Shown piece by piece: positions 24,451 through 33,301 of a DNA stretch of 64,000 bases. The stretch spans positions 1-64,000 of the forward strand of contig CAWIOS010000017.1 of the NCBI GenBank assembly GCA_963837815.1, given 5' to 3'. Each line of letters begins with the position of its first letter. Position 1 is the first letter of the stretch. A program made the translations under genes and the position numbers. This DNA comes from Fen-1273 sp963837815. GTDB taxonomy: Bacteria > Bacteroidota > Ignavibacteria > UBA10030 > UBA6906. The notes beneath the pieces are model-generated. The model did not search any database. It was not told the DNA's origin and saw only the letters and a list, made by a program, of their open reading frames with translations.

Positions 24451-26715
24451 ATGTGGGAACCGATGGAAAAGCGAATGCGTCGACCCAGGGAATTTGAAGG
24501 AAGCTATCAAGCTCTGTTCGAAAGCGTGAACGATGCGATTTTCATTATCGATCGCGAACGAATCGTCCACTGCAACGGGATGACCCTGACCATGTTCGGG
24601 TTCGAAACCCGGGCAGATGTCGTCGGCCATTCTCCGTGGGATTTCAGTCCCGCCATGCAGCCGGATGGAAGACACTCCAGAGACAAGTTTCTAGAAGCCA
24701 TCCACGAGGCGCTCAAGGGCACTCCTCAACGGTTCTCCTGGATGCATCACCGGAAGGACGGAACTCCCTTTGATGCCGAAGTGTCTCTCAGCCCGGTGAC
24801 ATCCGGCAAGAAGGTCCTCATCCAGACCATCGTGAGGGACATTTCCACGCGTACGCAGGCCGAAGAAGCACTGCGGGAGAAGGAACTGGAAATCGACCGC
24901 TTCTTTGCCAATGCGCTTGATCTTCTTTGCATCGCGGACACAGACGGATACTTCCGCAGAGTGAACAGGGAGTGGGAAACGACACTCGGCTACCCGACTG
25001 CAGAACTCGAGGGGAAGCGGTTCCTGGACTACGTGCACCCCGACGACATTGATGGAACGCTCAATGCCATGTCGGATCTGGGCCGTCAAAAGGAAGTCCT
25101 GAATTTCGTCAACCGGTACCGACACAAGAACGGATCTTACCGGTGGATTGAATGGCGCTCGTTTCCCGCCGGCAAACTGATATACGCAGCCGCCAGAGAT
25201 ATCACTGAACGCAAGGAGAACGAAGAGGTGCTCGAGATGTTCCGCTTTACCGTTGACCAGGCGTCAGACGAAGTGGTCTGGATAAAGAAGGACGCACGGT
25301 TCGACTACGTCAATGACCAGGCGTGCCGCATGCTTGGCTATACCCGCGATGAGCTTATGCAGCTCAGCCTGTTCGACATCGATCCCTACTTCCCGCAAAA
25401 ACGATGGGAGGACGATTGGAAGAATTTCCAGCGGGGCAGGCAGGGCGGGACTGTCATCGTGGAGAGCTTTCAGCGCCGCAAATCCGGCGAACTCTTCCCC
25501 GTGGACGTCACCGCAAAGCACCTGTGGTTCGGGGAACGCGAGCTTCACGTCGCGGTCGTGCGCGATATCACCGAACGCAAGCGTGCCGAGGAGGCCCTCC
25601 AGAACAGCGAGGAGCTCTACCGGACGATTTTCAGGAACACCGGAACGGCCACGGTCCTGATCGCGGAAGACACAACCATCAGTCTTGCCAACCCTCAATT
25701 TGAAACGCTCTCAAAGTACTCAAAGAAGGACATCGAAGGGAAAAAGAGCTGGACAGAGTTTGTGCACAAGGATGACCTTGACATGATGCGGGCCCAGCAT
25801 CGTCTCAGGAGAGAACATCAGGATGCCGCTCTGAAGAAATACGTGTTCAGATTTGTTGCGGGAGACGGGACAACCCGCAATATCCTTCTCACCATCGATG
25901 TCATTCCCGGGACAACAAAAAGTGTCGCCTCATTGCTGGATATCACCGACCGCGAGCAGGCCGAGGCTCAGATACGCCTGCTCAACCAGGAACTCGAGGA
26001 ACGCGTCAGAGAGCGGACGACGCAACTGGAAGCGGCCAACAAGGAGCTGGAGGCATTCGCATATTCCGTTTCCCATGATCTCCGGGCCCCCCTTCGGGCG
26101 ATCGACGGCTATGCCCGCATCCTGATCGAGGATTATCAGCCGTCACTGGACAGCGAAGGGGAACGTGTGTGCGCCGTCATTCACGAAGAAACCCGGCGCA
26201 TGGGCCATCTGATAGACGACCTCCTCGCGTTTTCCCGCATCGGGCGCTCGCACATGGTTCACGCGGAGATCGACGTTGCCGCGATGGCGAACGCAGTATT
26301 CCATGACCTGGCTATTCCCGATGCGCGCAGCAAAATTGATTTCCGTATCCGGGAGGTCCCCAATGCATCGGGCGATCCGGGCCTCATGCGTCAGGTCTGG
26401 ACAAATCTGCTCTCCAACGCCATCAAATTCACCTCCAAACGTGAAAAGCCGGTCATCGAGGTGCGGGGCGAGATCTCAGGAGATGAGATTGTCTATTCCG
26501 TGACCGATAACGGGGCGGGATTTGACATGCAGTATGCCGGAAAGCTCTTCGGTGTGTTTCAGCGCCTGCACAGCACCAAGGATTTTGAAGGCACGGGCGT
26601 CGGTCTCGCAATCGTTCAGCGCATCGTTCACAGGCATGGCGGGCGTCTGTGGGCCGAGGGGCGGCCGGACCATGGAGCGACCTTCTATTTCACCGTACCA
26701 TTGAAAGGAGCATGA
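24451..26715 (+). CDS. Soluble multi-PAS sensor histidine kinase
   Basis: A 754-residue cytoplasmic kinase with no membrane helices. Four PAS/PAC units occupy roughly residues 15-135, 147-260, 265-390 and 395-510, each ending in a DITxRxxAE-type linker. A coiled-coil region (LNQELEERVRERTTQLEAANKELEAFAYSV) leads to HisKA with H542 in SVSHDLRAPL, then HATPase_c with N653 in the N box (NLLSNAIKF), GAGF and GTGVGLAI. The kinase half is of the bacteriophytochrome (Cph1) type, though no GAF/PHY domain is present. AGGAGG lies very close to the ATG at 24451; an ATG at 24463 is an alternative. The receiver gene follows with overlapping ends. Confidence 0.92.
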   Translation: MWEPMEKRMRRPREFEGSYQALFESVNDAIFIIDRERIVHCNGMTLTMFGFETRADVVGHSPWDFSPAMQPDGRHSRDKFLEAIHEALKGTPQRFSWMHHRKDGTPFDAEVSLSPVTSGKKVLIQTIVRDISTRTQAEEALREKELEIDRFFANALDLLCIADTDGYFRRVNREWETTLGYPTAELEGKRFLDYVHPDDIDGTLNAMSDLGRQKEVLNFVNRYRHKNGSYRWIEWRSFPAGKLIYAAARDITERKENEEVLEMFRFTVDQASDEVVWIKKDARFDYVNDQACRMLGYTRDELMQLSLFDIDPYFPQKRWEDDWKNFQRGRQGGTVIVESFQRRKSGELFPVDVTAKHLWFGERELHVAVVRDITERKRAEEALQNSEELYRTIFRNTGTATVLIAEDTTISLANPQFETLSKYSKKDIEGKKSWTEFVHKDDLDMMRAQHRLRREHQDAALKKYVFRFVAGDGTTRNILLTIDVIPGTTKSVASLLDITDREQAEAQIRLLNQELEERVRERTTQLEAANKELEAFAYSVSHDLRAPLRAIDGYARILIEDYQPSLDSEGERVCAVIHEETRRMGHLIDDLLAFSRIGRSHMVHAEIDVAAMANAVFHDLAIPDARSKIDFRIREVPNASGDPGLMRQVWTNLLSNAIKFTSKREKPVIEVRGEISGDEIVYSVTDNGAGFDMQYAGKLFGVFQRLHSTKDFEGTGVGLAIVQRIVHRHGGRLWAEGRPDHGATFYFTVPLKGA

Positions 26716-26717
26716 TC

Positions 26718-27161
26718 ATGGAACCAGCGAATGCTCTGGATATTCTCCTCGTAGAGGACAATCCCCGGGATGCGGAGCTTATCCTGCGGGTATTCCGGAA
26801 GAACCACCTCGCCAACAGAGTCGATGTTGTGGAAGATGGGGCGAAGGCCCTTGATTACCTCTTTCACAGGGGCGGGTTCTCCGGACGTTTCGAAGAGGAG
26901 CCCCCGAAGGTCGTACTTCTCGATATCAAACTGCCGAAGGTCAGCGGACTCGAGGTTTTGCGCGAGATCAAATCGAACACACAGACGCGGACAATCCCGG
27001 TCGTCATGGTGACCTCCTCCCGCGAGGACCCGGACATCACGACAGCATATGACCTTGGCGCAAACAGCTACGTCGTCAAACCGGTCGCGTATGAATCCTT
27101 CCAGGAAGTCGTGAACAACATCGGGCTGTACTGGCTTCTCGTCAACCAGGGCCCAAGATAG
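26718..27161 (+). CDS. Rcp1-like single-domain response regulator
   Basis: A 147-residue stand-alone receiver: acidic pocket ED in ILLVEDNPRDAELIL, phospho-acceptor D69 in VVLLDIKLPKVSG, conserved MVTSSREDPD and K in SYVVKPVAYE. No output domain exists, as in Rcp1 and other phosphotransfer receivers paired with phytochrome-type kinases. AAAGGAG spaced seven bases from ATG 26718 favours this start; ATG 26712 overlaps the kinase stop. Likely partner: the kinase immediately upstream. It may pass phosphate to the hybrid kinase downstream. Confidence 0.92.
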   Translation: MEPANALDILLVEDNPRDAELILRVFRKNHLANRVDVVEDGAKALDYLFHRGGFSGRFEEEPPKVVLLDIKLPKVSGLEVLREIKSNTQTRTIPVVMVTSSREDPDITTAYDLGANSYVVKPVAYESFQEVVNNIGLYWLLVNQGPR

Positions 27162-27204
27162 CTCTCCGCGCAATGCGGACAACGACCGCCTCGGGATTGA
27201 GACC

Positions 27205-29862
27205 ATGGTTACGGCCACTCGCATACTGATTGTTGAAGATCTCCCTTCGGACGCAGGGCTTGCCGAGAGAGAGATCAAGAAGGCGATACCCGCATGTGCG
27301 TTCCTGTGCGTCGACACCCGCCAGGACTTTCTGAGGGCACTGCCGGAGTTCGGGCCTGACATCATTGTTACGGATTACCGCATGCCTCAATTCGACGGGC
27401 TGACGGCCCTCAGGCTCTCCCTGGAGCACTCCCCGCTCACTCCCGTCATCGTCCTCACGAGCGCCATCAACGAGGACACCGCCGTGGAGTGCATGAAATC
27501 GGGGGCAGCGGACTACGTCATCAAAGAACACATCAAGCGACTCGGGCAGGCCGTCGTCCGCGCGCTGGAGGAGAAGAACGTCAGATTCGGTCGGCTCCAG
27601 GCCGAGCAGCAGATCGAGGCGTGGCACAGGCGGTACGAACTGGTCGCCGCCGCGGGGAAGATGGTATTCTATGATTGCTGCATCGCAGATAATACAATCC
27701 ACTGGAGCGAGAGCATCAGGGAGGTGCTGGGATTCGCCCTCTCCGAATGTTCGGGAGGGGTCACGCAATGGCTGGAGCTGATTCACCCCGAAGACCGCGA
27801 TGAGTGTTCACGGCTGTTTGAACTCGCGGGACGGCATCTGACAACGTTTGACGCCACCTGCCGCATTCGCACCAAGTCCGGCGGGTACATCGTGATGCAT
27901 GACCGCGGGTACCCCGTGCGGGACGAGGAGACAGGGAAGGTCCGGTTCGTCGGGGTCATGGAAGACATCTCCCGCCGGAAGCAGATGGAATCCGCACTTC
28001 ACATCACGCAGTTCTGCGTGGACAAAGCGTCGTTCGGGATCATCCGAACGGGAGAAAACGGGCGCATCCTGGCCGCAAACGACATCGCCTGCAGGAACCT
28101 CGGATACACGCGGGAGGAACTCTGCACGCTGGCCTCCTCGGACATTGATCCTCTCTTCCCCCTCGAGCGGTGGAAGGCCCACAGGGCTGAGCTTAAGGCG
28201 GGCGGGTCTCTCACCTTTGAATCCGTTCACCGGCGAAAAGACGGCACCACGTTCCCCGTCGAGATCACATCCAATTACCTCGAATACGCCGGGCAGGGAT
28301 TCTCTTTTTCCTTTATCCAGGATATTACCGGACGGAAACGCTCCGAAGAACGAATCAAGGAACAGGCGAAACTGCTCGATGTCGCACACGATGCGATCAT
28401 CGTGCGGGGAATAAACGACACCGTCATGTATTACAACCGCGCCGCCCAGGAGTTGTACGAGTGGACATTCGAAGAAGCGCGGGGAGTTTCATCCGAGGAG
28501 ATGATCGCAGAAAGCGACCGGGAGAGATTCCTGCAGCACAGGGAGGCGTTCCTGAAGAGCGGGGAGTGGGAGGGGGAGCTGCGACAGAAAACGAAGAACG
28601 GCAGAGAGCTCATTATTCAGACGCGCTGGACACTGGTGCGTGACGGGGATGGTACGCCGTCCGCACAATTGATCATCAACCGGGATGTCACGGAACAGCG
28701 CAGGCTGGAGGTCCAGTTCCGGCGCGCACAAAGACTCGAGAGCCTGGGGACACTGGCCGGCGGCATTGCTCATGACCTGAACAATGTCCTGGCACCGATA
28801 ACTATGTCACTGGATCTTCTTCGCAGAAAGGTCGCGGACCCGCATGTGAAGAAGCACATCGCAAGGCTGGAGACAAGCGCTGAACGCGGAAGAGACATCG
28901 TGAAACAGGTCCTCCTGTTTGCCCGCGGGTCAGAGCAGGACTATGCCCCGCAGCAGCTCAGGTACATTGTGCGTGAGATTGCGGCCATCATCCGCGAGAC
29001 CTTCCCCCGGGACATCGAAATCGCGACAGACATCGACACGGATCTCCCCTTTGTCATGGGCGACGCGACACAGCTTCACCAGGTCCTCATGAATCTGTGC
29101 GTTAACGCCCGCGATGCAATGCCAGACGGGGGTCATCTTACAATCGCCGCATCCTCCCGCATGCTCAACGGCGACGACGCAAAGACAAGACCGGGGGGTC
29201 ACCCTGGGGAGTATGTGGTCCTTTGCATCTCTGATACAGGCACCGGCATTCCCAAAGAGATCCAGGAAAGGATATTCGAGCCGTTCTTCACCACGAAAGA
29301 TCCCGGGAAAGGAACGGGGCTGGGACTTTCGACGGTGTATGCAATTGTCAAGGACCACAAGGGGTTTATCGACCTTTACAGCGAACCCGGAAGAGGCACG
29401 AGCTTCAGCATCTATCTCCCTTCCGTTCAGCACGAGGAACTGGTCGAATCCCATCCGCAGGCACCGAGCGCACCCTCCGGGGACGGAGAAGTCGTGCTTG
29501 TCGTCGACGACGAACTGGCGGTCCTTGAGATAAGCAGGGAAATACTGGAAGTTCATGGATACAAAGTACTCACAGCGACAAATGGAGCAGAAGCCATCTC
29601 GGTATTTGCGGCGGCCCCGAAGCGGTCCGTTCACCTTGTGCTCACCGACGTGAACATGCCCACCATGAACGGCCCCGCCGCGGTGGAGGCAATCCGGAGA
29701 ATGGATCCCGACGTCAAGGTGATCATTGTAAGCGGCCTCATTGCCGATCTGGACGAGACAAGCAAGAAGGAGTTACACGTCCAGGGTTACCTCATGAAGC
29801 CGTACACGAGCGAGCGCATGCTCACCGTGATACACGAGGTATTGCACCAAGTGCGCGCGTAG
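27205..29862 (+). CDS. Hybrid histidine kinase: REC-PAS-PAS-PAS-HisKA-HATPase-REC
   Basis: An 885-residue soluble protein. The N-terminal receiver has D57 (IIVTDYRMP) and K in YVIKEHI. Three PAS regions lie at about 140-260, 263-380 and 385-500. HisKA has H523 in GGIAHDLNNVLAPI (NtrB-like), followed by HATPase_c with NLCVNARDAM, DTGTGIP, FEPFFTTK and GTGLGLSTV. The C-terminal receiver has D815 (LVLTDVNMP) and K in YLMKPYT. Two receivers around one kinase core suggest input from the upstream Rcp1-like pathway and intramolecular relay or feedback. It follows the receiver gene by 43 bases in the same operon. No DNA-binding output is encoded nearby. Confidence 0.92.
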   Translation: MVTATRILIVEDLPSDAGLAEREIKKAIPACAFLCVDTRQDFLRALPEFGPDIIVTDYRMPQFDGLTALRLSLEHSPLTPVIVLTSAINEDTAVECMKSGAADYVIKEHIKRLGQAVVRALEEKNVRFGRLQAEQQIEAWHRRYELVAAAGKMVFYDCCIADNTIHWSESIREVLGFALSECSGGVTQWLELIHPEDRDECSRLFELAGRHLTTFDATCRIRTKSGGYIVMHDRGYPVRDEETGKVRFVGVMEDISRRKQMESALHITQFCVDKASFGIIRTGENGRILAANDIACRNLGYTREELCTLASSDIDPLFPLERWKAHRAELKAGGSLTFESVHRRKDGTTFPVEITSNYLEYAGQGFSFSFIQDITGRKRSEERIKEQAKLLDVAHDAIIVRGINDTVMYYNRAAQELYEWTFEEARGVSSEEMIAESDRERFLQHREAFLKSGEWEGELRQKTKNGRELIIQTRWTLVRDGDGTPSAQLIINRDVTEQRRLEVQFRRAQRLESLGTLAGGIAHDLNNVLAPITMSLDLLRRKVADPHVKKHIARLETSAERGRDIVKQVLLFARGSEQDYAPQQLRYIVREIAAIIRETFPRDIEIATDIDTDLPFVMGDATQLHQVLMNLCVNARDAMPDGGHLTIAASSRMLNGDDAKTRPGGHPGEYVVLCISDTGTGIPKEIQERIFEPFFTTKDPGKGTGLGLSTVYAIVKDHKGFIDLYSEPGRGTSFSIYLPSVQHEELVESHPQAPSAPSGDGEVVLVVDDELAVLEISREILEVHGYKVLTATNGAEAISVFAAAPKRSVHLVLTDVNMPTMNGPAAVEAIRRMDPDVKVIIVSGLIADLDETSKKELHVQGYLMKPYTSERMLTVIHEVLHQVRA

Positions 29863-30006
29863 CCTGCAGATTTTCTTCCAGGTCTACCGAAAAGGGGAAG
29901 CCCCCCGATCTCAGGGTCTGTGATTTGCTATTGACCGCATAAATGACCTTCTTGGGGTGCAGGTATTTAAGCACCCCCATCTCTGAGTTCCCGCCCCAGG
30001 GCCCTT

Positions 30007-31035
30007 TTGTGTGATTCAGGGCCGACTGATTCTTCCTCTTCCCGCCAGCTCATCTATCCTCACAGGTCTCCATTGGAGCCGCTATCGGGACGTCCGTTCC
30101 CCCCGGTTGAAGGGGTGGAGGTCACACACCGTTTTATCAGACTCGACGGGCTGAAGGTCCATGTCGCTGAAGCCGGCGAAGGGGAGCCGCTCGTGATGCT
30201 CCACGGTTGGCCCCAGAACTGGTGGATGTGGCGGAATCAGATCCCTCACTTTGCGAGGCATTTTCGTGTCATCGTCCCTGATTTGAGGGGATTCGGATGG
30301 ACGGACGCCCCGCTATCCGGATATCTGAAGGAGAATCTTGCACGGGATCTTGTGTCACTTGCAGGAATGCTCGGGCTGAGTCACTTCCGCCTGCTCAGTC
30401 ACGACTGGGGTGGGTGGATTGGGTACATCGTGTGCGTAAAGCATCCCGGGCTCATCACGCAGCACTACGCCGCCAATATTCCCCCGCTCTGGCCGAAGAT
30501 CAGCATGCAGTCAATCCCCGCGATGATGCGGCTTGGATTCATGGCACGCGTTGCGCTCCCCTATTTCGGTCCGCGCCTCCTTACGAAGAACGCGGACTTC
30601 GTTCATGGGCTGCTTACAAAGGGAGAGACGCGCAACGGCGGGTGGACCGATCTTGAGCTGAACGCGTTCAGCGATCAGTTTCGAGACAGAGAACGGGCAC
30701 GAGCGTCTGCGAAGCTCTACCGATCGTTCCTGTTTGTGGAGTCCATCTCGGTGGGGCTGCTGCGGAAGTACGGACGGACGTGGATAAAGACGCCCACGAG
30801 GCTGCTCTTCGGTGCGAGCGATCAGGCGCTCGCCCCTGCATGGCTGCGGGGGTATGAGTCCCATTTCAACGACATCCTTATCGAGGTCGTGCCAAGGGCC
30901 GGTCACTTTATTATCGACGAGCGTCCCGAGCTTATCAACGAACGGGCAATGAAGTTCTTCAGGGATCCGAAATTCAGGACAGGGACGCCACCGACGGCAC
31001 CGGAGCGTCAATCCGGGCGGCGCAGCGCGTTCTGA
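30007..31035 (+). CDS. Alpha/beta hydrolase (epoxide hydrolase/haloalkane dehalogenase-like)
   Basis: About 342 residues. The hydrolase core is clear: VMLHGWPQNWWMWRNQIP (oxyanion-hole HGWP), VIVPDLRGFGWTDAP, and the nucleophile elbow SHDWGGWIG with Asp as nucleophile, as in epoxide hydrolases and dehalogenases. Near the C-terminus come an acidic position in LLFGASDQALAP and the catalytic His in RAGHFIIDERPE. The annotated start is a TTG at 30007; a GTG near 30115 (VEVTHRFIRLDG) is equally plausible because the family begins near there. The 3' end overlaps a convergent gene by 28 bases. Confidence 0.85.
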   Translation: MCDSGPTDSSSSRQLIYPHRSPLEPLSGRPFPPVEGVEVTHRFIRLDGLKVHVAEAGEGEPLVMLHGWPQNWWMWRNQIPHFARHFRVIVPDLRGFGWTDAPLSGYLKENLARDLVSLAGMLGLSHFRLLSHDWGGWIGYIVCVKHPGLITQHYAANIPPLWPKISMQSIPAMMRLGFMARVALPYFGPRLLTKNADFVHGLLTKGETRNGGWTDLELNAFSDQFRDRERARASAKLYRSFLFVESISVGLLRKYGRTWIKTPTRLLFGASDQALAPAWLRGYESHFNDILIEVVPRAGHFIIDERPELINERAMKFFRDPKFRTGTPPTAPERQSGRRSAF

Positions 31036-31733
31036 ACTGATGCTTCCCCGGGTCCCTCCCTTACACACCTACCGACGTCGACATGGAGAGGCGTGAACCG
31101 CATCTTCACATTCTTGTGCCTCAGCGAAATCCGTATGTCCTGATACGTGGTTACCCCTCCCTGCGTCAGCGCCTGCACATCGCCGCTAATATACTCCTCC
31201 CCCGTGTCCCAGTTCCACGTCTCCACGCGGGAGTACGTCATGACCCGGGAGCCGGAATCGGTCGACGAGAATTTCTGGAACGCACGGCCGCCGAGCGTAT
31301 CACCGGCGTATTCGAACACGCCCCTCACAGTGTCCCTCCTCGGGGACTGGAAAAGCACGACCAGCTCCTTCACGAATTTGAGCGCACCCGGGCTGATCAC
31401 GGTCCGGTCCGTGCGCGGGAGCGTGACAAACGAAGGGTACGCGGAGTCGCTCGAGAGCTCGAGCCACCTGTTATCGCCTTCGCTCAGATGATACATAAAC
31501 GATCCGGAGGGGAATGCCGCGGAATCCCTCTCCTCGAGCGTGAGGCGCTCAAAGTGCGCTCCTGTAAGGTGCGCGAGGATCGAAATAACAAAATTCGGGT
31601 ATTCGATTTCCACGCTAAATTCACTCCTGATACAGACCTTTTCCCCGGACCCGGAAGAGTCCTGAAGTCCCTTTGCCCCGGAATGGAGGGTGATTGTCGC
31701 AAGAAGGAGGGGGAGGAAAGCCAGGCGGTTCAT
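31008..31733 (-). CDS. Secreted protein of unknown function
   Basis: 241 residues from the ATG at 31731-31733, beginning MNRLAFLPLLLATITLHSGAKG, a signal peptide. The mature part has no family I recognise: FSVEIEYPNFVISILAHLTGAHFERLTLEERD, VLFQSPRRDTVRGVFEYAGDTLGGRAFQKF, and MTYSRVETWNWDTGEEYISG. It looks beta-rich and periplasmic or exported. It is divergent from the M16 peptidase pair (200-base shared upstream region) and overlaps the end of the alpha/beta hydrolase gene. Confidence 0.65.
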   Translation of the reverse strand: MNRLAFLPLLLATITLHSGAKGLQDSSGSGEKVCIRSEFSVEIEYPNFVISILAHLTGAHFERLTLEERDSAAFPSGSFMYHLSEGDNRWLELSSDSAYPSFVTLPRTDRTVISPGALKFVKELVVLFQSPRRDTVRGVFEYAGDTLGGRAFQKFSSTDSGSRVMTYSRVETWNWDTGEEYISGDVQALTQGGVTTYQDIRISLRHKNVKMRFTPLHVDVGRCVREGPGEASVQNALRRPD

Positions 31734-31932
31734 GGGCTTCGGGTCGTGGGTGAATATTCTGGATTGAGCCCCGTGGCTCTTCGGGAAACGCATCCCGGCG
31801 TGCCAATGGCCGTATACTATATGAACACCGGATCAGGGGAAAAAGTCCCCTTCTGCACTGGCAATTCTCGGAATTAGGGCTGAAATTAGGCCCATTCCCG
31901 CACCTAACATTCATATTTTTGGGGAGGACGCA

Positions 31933-33273
31933 ATGCACCGCAGAGCTCTTGCCGCTCTTGCCGCCGCTTTTCTTCTTTTCGGGGGAGCGAGCGCACCCGC
32001 GCAGAAGTACCAGATATACCAGAAAACGCTCGGCAACGGGCTTGACGTCATCGTCGTACACAACCCGTCCGTTCCGCTCGTCACCGTCGAGATCGATGTC
32101 CACAACGGCGCATACACTGAACCGCCCGAGTACAACGGCCTATCCCACCTGTACGAGCACATGTTCTTCAAGGCGAACAAAGCGATCCCGTCGCAGGAGA
32201 AATACATGGAACGGCTGCAGGACCTGGGCGCTTCATGGAACGGCAGCACGGGGGATGAGCGCGTGAACTATTTCTACACAGTTTCACGTGACAGCCTCAT
32301 TCCCGCTCTCACGTTCATGTATGACGCGATCACAAGCCCCCTCTTCCTGCAGGATGAACTCGTCAAGGAGCGGCCCGTGGTGACCGGGGAGTACGATCGC
32401 GCGGAGTCGAACCCGTTCTATCTCCTCAACCGTGCGGTCGACAAACTGGTCTGGTGGAAATATTACACGCGGAAGAACGCGCTCGGAGAGCGTGACGTGA
32501 TACTCACCGCCACGACGGCGAAGATGCAGGCGATACAGAACCGCTATTACGTCCCGAACAACGCCGCGCTCATACTCTCGGGGGACATCACGCCCGAAGA
32601 CGGGTTCAGGCTCGGAGAGAAATACTTCTCCGCCTGGAAGCGCGGAGCGGACCCGTTCGCCGCATACCCGGTTCCCGAACACCCCCCGATCCAGAAGACG
32701 GAAACCACGGTTGTCGAAGCCCCGGTCAACGCGGTGACGGTGATGATGAAGTGGCAGGGACCGAGCGTGAGGGGAGATCCGAAATCCACCTATGCCGCGG
32801 ACGTGCTCTCGTTCATACTCAACCAGCACACGTCGCGATTCTACAAGGACCTCGTCGAGACCGGCCTCACGTTCGGCGCAGGGCTGAACTACCAGACCGA
32901 AGATCAGAAGGGCCCGATACAGCTTTTCGCGCAGACATCCGCCGACAGGTTCGAGAGCGCCAAGAGCGCCATCATGGAAGAACTGAAGAAGATGGGGGAC
33001 CCAGGGTATTTCACGGACGAGCAGCTTGACAATGCGAAGACGATCCTCGCGGTGGACGAACAATACGAGCGCGAACGCCCATCCCAGTACTCGCACACGG
33101 TGGGCTACTGGTGGGCGATTTCCGGGCTCGACTACTACCTGAACTATTTTGATAACCTGAAGAACGTGACACGCCAGGACATCGCGCAGTACCTGAACAC
33201 CTACGTCAACGGGAAACCGTACGTCATGGGCGTCCTCGCGTCTCCCCAGGACCGGAAGAGACTTGGATTATAA
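31933..33273 (+). CDS. M16-family zinc metallopeptidase, catalytic subunit
   Basis: A 446-residue protein with signal peptide MHRRALAALAAAFLLFGGASAPA. The inverted zinc motif HxxEH is present as H72-LY-E75-H76 (SHLYEHMFF), with third ligand E153 in VVTGEYDR. The rest matches pitrilysin/processing-peptidase halves (RYYVPNNAALILSGDITPED). GGGGAGG precedes the ATG. M16 enzymes often work as pairs of one catalytic and one non-catalytic subunit. The next gene, which starts only 28 bases after this stop, supplies the partner, so a periplasmic heterodimer is likely. Confidence 0.93.
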   Translation: MHRRALAALAAAFLLFGGASAPAQKYQIYQKTLGNGLDVIVVHNPSVPLVTVEIDVHNGAYTEPPEYNGLSHLYEHMFFKANKAIPSQEKYMERLQDLGASWNGSTGDERVNYFYTVSRDSLIPALTFMYDAITSPLFLQDELVKERPVVTGEYDRAESNPFYLLNRAVDKLVWWKYYTRKNALGERDVILTATTAKMQAIQNRYYVPNNAALILSGDITPEDGFRLGEKYFSAWKRGADPFAAYPVPEHPPIQKTETTVVEAPVNAVTVMMKWQGPSVRGDPKSTYAADVLSFILNQHTSRFYKDLVETGLTFGAGLNYQTEDQKGPIQLFAQTSADRFESAKSAIMEELKKMGDPGYFTDEQLDNAKTILAVDEQYERERPSQYSHTVGYWWAISGLDYYLNYFDNLKNVTRQDIAQYLNTYVNGKPYVMGVLASPQDRKRLGL

Positions 33274-33301
33274 TGCAACCCCCATATCTGAGGACATGAA
33301 C

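Noticed and set aside
29954..29977. Terminator after the hybrid kinase (GGGGTGC/GCACCCC hairpin)
   Set aside because: Only seven base pairs with a ten-base loop and no T tract; too weak to call.
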